Shown: positions 57,426-64,000 of the stretch, piece after piece
Position numbering within the stretch: position 1 is the first letter of the stretch
How the letters are laid out: the number at the start of each line of letters is the position of its first letter
Source: Pyrenopolyporus hunteri
Lineage: Eukaryota; Ascomycota; Sordariomycetes; Xylariales; Hypoxylaceae
Assembly: GCA_902806595.1 (NCBI GenBank)
Contig: CADCXC010000037.1
Span: 2,852,001-2,916,000, forward strand
Length of the DNA stretch: 64,000 bases
Reading direction: 5' to 3'
Made by a program: the position numbers and the translations under genes
Notes under the pieces: generated by a model
The model's input: only the letters and a program-made list of their open reading frames with translations
What the model was told of the DNA's origin: nothing
Databases searched by the model: none

Positions 57426-60400
57426 ATGCCGCCAGTTGAACGAGACGCTCCGGTCGACCGACCTCTAAGACATCAACATTCTTCATCAATAGGTGCTATT
57501 GTGCCAATGTACGTTTCCCCTCTCTTCTTACCATCGCCCTTTAGCCATGTGGTTATATCGTCGACTTACAAAAGCATCTAGGTGGGACAGCTCCGATCCA
57601 GAGCGGGCGCCCCCCCCTCTACCATTGAACCCTCAGTCACCCGGCGTCGGCCCTTCGCGAAGTGGCACGTCGCTGGCTATCCAATCTGCGCACGCTGCGC
57701 TGGCCGAGAAAGCGCGCGAGAACGCACTTGTCCCCTCGCTCGGCCCCTCACTCGCGAAACGCGTGAACGATACATCGCCAGACCGTGCTCTTGTCCGAGG
57801 ACCGAGCCCCCACAAACGAATGCAGTCGGGCCAGCCGGTTAGCGTAAGAGATCTGAGCTTAATGATCGAGGGTGTGAAGGATCGAGACTCGGCCAACTCG
57901 ACTCCTCGAGGCTCCCCCGAAAAAGAAAGGTACGGGAGGCCATCTACGCCAGTTCGTGGCAGGGACCACGATAGAGATAGAGAGTCCAAGTCGGCGGAGA
58001 AGGAGAACGCCGCCCCCGGCACACCTACAGCCATGCCTCCAAATATGTCTTCCGTTCGCCCCTCGGCGAGGAAGCCCCCGCAGAGCATCCTTGGCGAAAA
58101 CACGCCACCGCAGTCTGCAACTATGTTAGCCTTGCAGAATATGCCTTCTGTGTCATCGCGAGAGGGGGAATCGCCCTTGGCGGCCGTCACAAACAACTCC
58201 ATACCAATGATGAAACCCCAACTCTCCTCCGAATTCCTTTCCAACCAGCTCATAAACCTAACCAACATCGCAACCGCCCTCCAGAAGGAGATGTCGCAAC
58301 TCAGCCGCCGGAGCAGGGACAATGCCACCGATCTGATGAGCCTCAAGGAGGCTACGCACGCCAGAGATGAGGATATCCGAAAGAGTCTACGCGAGCTAGT
58401 CTCGAATACGGACACTGCCCGGTACCACCGGGATACCTACACGGGCGGCTTGTACCTCGACAACAAACCTTACAACATGTCACCCGGTTCTAAGATCGGG
58501 AGGCCCGTTTCTCTCCCAAGGATCCCGTCGCCCAATAGTTTTGCGGCGTCTATTGATAGAGAATCGACACTAAGCACGCCATCCCTCGTAGGTGGAGACT
58601 CGCCTGCTGTGATGGCGTTGCTGGAAAAGATCATCAGGGACATGGGAACGCAAGACGGCCAGGACACTATTGTAGGTCGTTTGTCTGAACTCGCCGACAA
58701 ACTCTCCGGCATGGCATCAGCCAACAAGGTAGAGGAGCTTATTCATCACCTAAAACTAGCCAGCGAGCACCCGATGAGCCCTGGGGCCGGTAGCGGCTCC
58801 GAGAAATCGAGGACGCTTAGTTTTAGTAGTGATGATTCGGGGTCCAAAATCAGCGGTGTGGTGAACCACAGGGTCGAGAAATTGGCTAACGGCAAAGACG
58901 GCCGACGGTCCACAGCCACGATGCGATCAGGCGAGATTCTAAATGAGGATGTCGTAAAGATCATCCGTTCTGTTAAAGACAGCGTTGCGCAGGCAGGCGG
59001 TATGACCGCCGAGGTTAAAGCCCTAGTTCGGGAACTTCGAGGAGAAGTGCTCGGAATGGGCAGGGACATCAGCCGAAAGCTAGAAGATTGGCACGTAAAG
59101 GCTCCCAGTAAAAGCGAGACGGCAAGCAGAGCAGAACTGGCAAGGATCGTCGAGGAAGGCTTGGAACAGATAAGAGTCTACATGGCTCAACGCCTCCGCG
59201 ACCATAGGCGAGTCTCCTCAGAATCAGAGAAATCGGCAATCGACTATCAAGAGATCTATAACGCTCTGAGGACTGCTCTTAGCGACACGGAAGCGACTCG
59301 GCAACACGACCCTCAGCTAAGCCGGGACGATGTACTCGAAGCCGTCAAGGACGCTTGGGAGAACTACAAGCCCGAAATAGAAATCCAGCAGATCGGCTTG
59401 GACAGGGACGAAGTTCTTGATTGTCTGAAGGAAGGGCTGCAACAGTATGCACCGCATAACGAGACTCCCCAAGCCGCAACACGAGACGAAGTATTCCAAG
59501 CCGTTGTTGAGGGACTAAAGCACTACGTGCCCCCCCAAGTCGACACGTCCGCTAGCCTTTCCCGCGATGATATCCTCGAGGCTGTTAGAGAGTGTCTCGA
59601 AGATTTCGAATTTCCGGTCGCTCCGTCGGTAAATGATCTAACCCGCGACGACGTGCTAGACGCCGTCAAGGAGGGTTTGAGTTCGACTCAGAGCACTGCC
59701 CTCGTGCCTCTCGGCGGGGATAAATCCGAGGTCATGGAACGCCTCCACGACATTATGCAATACATACGAGATGAGTTCAAGGCCATGTCTGAGGAGGCAA
59801 AACAGAACGCCGCCGCGAACGGGAGGGATACAGAGCAGCTCCTAGGTGCCACTAAGGACGGTCTTGATCAGTTACGAACGCATATGGAAGGCTATGTCGA
59901 CAGAGCTATTGGGGCATCTAATCAAGAGGAGCTCATGGCGAGCCTCGAGAATGGGTTCGAGCAGCTGCGTGAACACATGGAGGAATATGTCGATAAAGTT
60001 TCCGGCGCTCCTGGCCAAGAGGAATTGCTATCGAATATTACCGAGACTCTTAATCAGTTACGGACGCATGTGGAAGGCCACGGCGACAAGGCTCCTAGTG
60101 CTCCCAACCAAGATGAACTGATGGCGACTCTCACCAGCAACTTCGATCAGCTACGAACTCACATGGAAGGCTACGTCGACAAAGCATCTGGTGCCTCCAA
60201 CCAGGAGGAGCTCATGACCAACGTCGTCAGTAGCTTCGATATCTTCCGAGAAGAGGTTGCCGAGCTCGTAGCAAAGGTCTCTGATGGCTCCAGAGATATA
60301 ATTAGGCAGGAGATCGAATCGCTACGGGATACCGTGAACTCTTCACTTGTGCCTCATGTGCCACAGATGAGCGACAACAGGGACGTCCTAGAGGCTATTC

Positions 60401-63400
60401 GGGACAGTATCGAAAGAGTACGAGGAGAGCTTCTACGCCCCCATGCGGGAACCACCGATATCCTCGATGCCCTACACGAAGGCTTCAGCGACTTGCGAAT
60501 TAGTATTGAGAAAGTACGCGATAAGCCGGCCGACCTAACCGCAAACGATGAGATTCTCGATGCCCTTAAGTCTGGACTGGATGGTGTCCGAACGAACATC
60601 GACTCCCTTCGTGAGAATAACCCAGAGCGAGCTATAGCTACAGTAGGCGCAGTTCCGAGCGACGCCCTCATTCCCGCCGATCTCGTCAGGCATGACGACA
60701 TTAAAAACCTCGAAGTTATGATGACGCAGCTTAGAATCAAGATGGATTCTCTGGAAGCACCCCAGCCTCCTCCGCCGGCCGAAGGTGGGTTGTCAAAGGA
60801 CGACCTAGCAGAGATGGAGGAGATGCTCAGGAACGGCGTGTCTAAGGAGGACTTGAATGAAATGGAAGAAATACTTCGAAGCATGCAGGAGTCGATGACC
60901 GGTATGCCCAGCACTAGAAATGTCGACAAGGACGGCGAGCCTCCCATAAACCTCGAAGACGCTGCTACGAAGGAGGACGTGCAGGCTATCGAAACAATCC
61001 TTCGGAATACCAAAGCCCGTCTGGACGATCTAGTCGATGGGGAACAAGCGATCCGGAAAGATCAGGTTGATGCACTCGAGGCCCTCGTACTCGAAACCAA
61101 GGATTCTCTAACAACACTCGCCGGTCAGCTTGATACCGTATCTCGGAAGGAGGACCTAGCCTCAGTCGAAACTCTTGCAACTCAGATCAATGCGGCTCTA
61201 GGCGAGATGAAGGAGCGTGCTGAGAAGTCCCTGGAAGATCCCGAGAAAGTCACCAAGACTCACGTTGCCGCAGTTGTAGCCGCCGTTATGGAAGTCAAAT
61301 CAATTGTCGAACGCATGGTTAGTTCTGACATTGCGGCGCTTCCCTCGAAAGAGGACCTTAAGAATCTCGAAGATATTGTCAAGGAACTCGGCGAGAAAAC
61401 CGCAGCAAATGCAGAGTCTAATGCGAAGGCGTTTGAAGGACAACAAGCCGAGACCGTCAATACCGGCGAACGAGTTACGGAGGTAAAGGCTTTCTTGGAG
61501 GAGTTCCAGGGCTTGGTCAAGGAGAGGTTGCAAGTCGGCGGCAACGCTATCGAGTCACTGAGTAAGACCCTCGAGGGCGTCAGCGAAACGGTGCACCGCA
61601 ACGCCGACGTCGGTAGTAACTTAAAGGAGATGTTCGAGCTAGTGAAGACAGAGTTCGAAGAGTCTAAGTCGAGTCTGGCAGGCGCTAAGCTAGATACTGA
61701 CGAGAAGCTCAAGGAGACAACGGAGACTCTCGGGAATAAGCTTGATGAGAAAATCGGCGAGCTTGTGACAAGATACGACGAGTTACAGCTTGTGCTGGAA
61801 GACCGGGCTAGGACTTCGGAATCGAGGGATGAGGAGATGAAAGCTGCTATGGTCAACACGAATACTGTCACAGAAGAGCTCAAAGTCTTGATTGATACTC
61901 TCGGCTCGACAGTTACCGGTTCCCTCGAGAAAATGGAGGAAGCGTCAAAGACCGTCTTCGACAAGGTCGAAACGCTATATGGCAAAGCGGAAGACAACCA
62001 CGCGGATGGCAAGAATGAGCACAAGATGACCCGCGACCACGTCCAACAAGCCATTAGCGCTATCGAGGGTCTCCAAGGCCATGTGGGCGACTACCACCCA
62101 AAGATTCTTGACTCCATCAAGGAGGTACTCCTCACAGTTGGGCAACACTACGAGCATTCCAAGAGTTCAGAGACCGGCATCCTACAAAAGATCGAAGACG
62201 CCAAGCCCGAAAAATACGACGATAGCGCGGTTCAATCAAAGCTGGATAAACTGGACGCCGACATACGCACCATGCGAGAAAATTTGGACGGCGAGATGCG
62301 TTCCAAGTTAGATACGCTGGTTGGCCACACGCAAACCGCTGACAAAGCATATGCCCAGCTAGACACTCTCGACAAGGTACACCAGCAGGTTGTGAAGACG
62401 GCCGCCGATATCTCGGAGTTCCTCTCGTCGCAGAAGCAGCGCATCGAAGACGAGAATGAGGAACGCGAGAAGACGCTCCAGGTAACAACTATTCAGCTGG
62501 AGCGCCAGAAAGCCGAGCAGGAGCAAGTAGAAACCAACCTGGCGTACCTGCGGGACGAGGAAGCCCAACTTCGTGAATCAATCCTGACCCTAAGGGCCGA
62601 GCAAGATTCTCTGAGCCGCCAAAAGACCCGGCTAACCGCGGACATCTCTTCCCTCGAGACGGCCCTACATCTTCGTCGCGAGGAGCTTCAGGCTATGGAT
62701 GCCAGGGCTGAAGGCTTGGAACGTAGGATACTTGAAGGTGTTCTAGATCATTCTCGGGCTCTGCTCATGACGAAATCCACCTTCAAGGGCCGCGAGGCTA
62801 TGAGCCGCAAGCGTGTGCCTGGAGCCCGATCCAGTCTAGGACCTAACGATGACCCCAACACCACCCCCAAGCAGACTAAGTCTCGTGCGGGAGTCAGTAT
62901 GGCGGTTAACAACGGGAGAGCTAGTCTGCTTCCGCAAAGTTCCACGAACACCGGCCGCCGTATCCTGAGTCTAAGTCAGATCACGAACAACGTCCCTTCG
63001 GGTGGGATTAAGCGTAGCCAGAGCGTTCGGACCCCGGTCGGTGGGGGATTGCGGAAGAGCAGCTGGGCTCCGGGGAGAAACGGCGCCAGTAAGAGTTATG
63101 GGGACTTAGATATGGACAAGGAGAATGTGGACCTGATGCGTGAGACTGAGGAGGAGGCGCGCGAGGACTCGCCTCCATCTGAGCCGGAGCCCGCAACGCC
63201 GACGCCGGTTGAAGACGACAACGTAACTATTGCTTCACCGGGTGATGACGAGGCTCCGGCGGCAGATGAGGAAGGCGAGGAGATACCACTCGAGGCTGAT
63301 GAAGACGACGACGACGACGTAAGTGATCCGGATGAGGCAGAGGATGCGGGGAGCGAGGCTGGCACCACCGTCATCACGAGCGCGGAGGCAGAGGGCGAAT

Positions 63401-63519
63401 ACGACGGCGAGGACCAGGAGGGCTTTCAGAGTGAGTGGGCGGATAGCGCCATCTCGGAAAGCATAGCCGACACCGAGAGCATCGCCGGCGAGGATGATAT
63501 TGTCATGTGTAGCACATGA
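57426..63519 (+). CDS. Giant coiled-coil protein with two internal repeat families, unrecognised function
   Basis: Exons are 57426-57508 and 57582-63519, giving 2006 residues. The 73-bp intron (GTACGT donor, CATCTAG acceptor) splits a Met codon and joins IGAIVPM-WDSSDPERAPPP. Residues 30-250 are Ser/Pro-rich and disordered with a KEN motif at 168-170. From about 607 come four or five copies of a 33-40-residue unit built on RDDVLEAVKEGL. From about 783 come four or five copies of a 36-residue unit built on QLRTHMEGYVDKASG and NQEELM. Coiled coil fills about 1080-1760. The tail is basic and Ser-rich, then very acidic, with a second KEN at 1874-1876. Similar fungal proteins are often labelled chromosome segregation ATPase, but no P-loop or SMC head is seen. 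A cytoskeletal, septal or spindle scaffold is a guess. An ATG inside the intron (57,547) is in frame if the intron is retained. Confidence 0.87.
59317..59700 (+). repeat. In-frame repeats of the RDDVLEAVKEGL unit
   Basis: Within the coiled-coil gene, at about residues 607-735, a unit of 33-40 codons recurs four to five times. Its core lines up as SRDDVLEAVKDAW, DRDEVLDCLKEGL, TRDEVFQAVVEGL, SRDDILEAVRECL and TRDDVLDAVKEGL. The spacer between cores varies in length and is Pro-rich, so the cores are probably short helices on flexible links. Confidence 0.85.
59845..60270 (+). repeat. In-frame 36-codon tandem repeats (QLRTHMEGYVDKA unit)
   Basis: Immediately after the first repeat set, at about residues 783-925, copies of a 36-residue unit follow with near-constant spacing: DGLDQLRTHMEGYVDRA, NGFEQLREHMEEYVDKV, ETLNQLRTHVEGHGDKA, SNFDQLRTHMEGYVDKA and a decayed SSFDIFREEV. 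Nucleotide identity between the first and fourth copies is high, so part of the array duplicated or was homogenised recently. Confidence 0.88.
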
Positions 63520-64000
63520 TGAGCGCGTGCGGCGCTCTAGCTTTTCGGAGTCATCGGAGGCGGGGACCTGGATCGGAGTACGGCGGGGCGAACTCATCTG
63601 CTTGGTTCCGGTTTCTGTTTATTGTGTCTTGGCCTTTTAGCCATGTTTCTCGGGCGGCGGGAGAGGTAGGAAAGGGGCATTATACTTACCGGGATGAATA
63701 TATGTGTTTGGTACGTCTGTATTTGCCTTTCGCCGTGTAGAGGGCCGGGATGCCTCACGGGCGGGGTGGCGGTGCAAGTAAGGATGGAGGGGGGAAAGGG
63801 TTGATGAATGGAGAATGGGAGGAAATGAACCTTTTCTTACACTTCTACTTTTTTTCTGGTTGTTCTGTTCTTTTCCTTTTCCTTTTCCTCTTTGTGTTTA
63901 CTACCTTTTCTTACCCAAATACCACACATCGAATGGAAGGAGATGAATACTGTTTTAGTCTGCGTCTATGGAGTTTAGTTTGCTTTACCTACCTACCTAC
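63520..64000. other. 3' flank of the coiled-coil gene to the window end
   Basis: These 481 bp hold the 3' UTR, with C/T-rich tracts (CTTTTCCTTTTCC, about 63,868-63,892). The window ends inside an ACCTACCTACCTAC element. No further gene start is seen. Confidence 0.55.

Noticed and set aside
1..64000. CRISPR arrays, bacterial operons, rRNA genes, intact transposons
   Set aside because: No regularly spaced direct repeats, ribosome binding sites, rRNA sequence or transposase/integrase frames were seen; the gene content is nuclear fungal.

Overview
The window looks like nuclear DNA of a filamentous ascomycete (Pezizomycotina, most likely Sordariomycetes). The evidence is short introns of about 50-135 bp with GTAAGT/GTGAGT donors and CTAAC-like branch sites, fungal-specific proteins (HET domain, Goodbye-NACHT-TPR, Abp2, Lte1, Rpc82), and widely spaced genes on both strands. 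The species cannot be named from the sequence alone. All exon joins below were worked out by hand. They are supported by reading-frame continuity (every spliced CDS divides by three) and by family motifs running across each junction.

Layout. 1-180: the 5' end of an unrecognised gene running off the window on the minus strand. 0.2-5 kb: gene-poor, with a diverged tandem repeat and scattered AGGT/ACCT palindromes. 5.0-13.3 kb: a two-gene accessory block, a HET-domain gene followed on the same strand by a large STAND/NLR gene (Goodbye, NACHT, TPR, Cys-rich tail). 14.1-28.3 kb: conserved housekeeping genes, namely NOP58 (-), VMA6 (+), mitochondrial uS15m (-), cytosolic uS2/RPS0 (+) and the RasGEF LTE1 (-). 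28.3-36.5 kb: a desert of about 8 kb with a 100-bp ATAC microsatellite. 36.5-38.6 kb: an Abp2-like ARS-binding protein (-). 38.6-40.9 kb: non-coding, with a perfect 17-bp-stem hairpin. 40.9-53.8 kb: a peroxisomal PMP47/Ant1-type carrier (+), NatC subunit MAK10 (-), ATP synthase epsilon (-), complex III core protein 2 (-), RNA polymerase III subunit RPC82 (+) and the mitochondrial GTP/GDP carrier GGC1 (+). 53.8-57.4 kb: mostly empty, with one intron-containing tRNA-Arg(ACG). 57.4-63.5 kb: a 2006-residue coiled-coil protein with two families of internal repeats and two KEN motifs.

Functional themes. Mitochondrial energy and translation recur (QCR2, ATP15, GGC1, uS15m), as do ribosome and RNA biogenesis (NOP58, RPS0, RPC82, tRNA-Arg). 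Three gene pairs are divergent over roughly 480-650 bp and could share promoters: NOP58/VMA6, uS15m/RPS0 and QCR2/RPC82. The most unusual content is the HET-NLR pair, the palindromic AGGT/ACCT element dispersed through non-coding DNA, the abrupt GC-rich tracts inside several genes, and the repeat-built coiled-coil protein. I found no convincing wholly new multigene system. The HET-NLR block is the nearest candidate.
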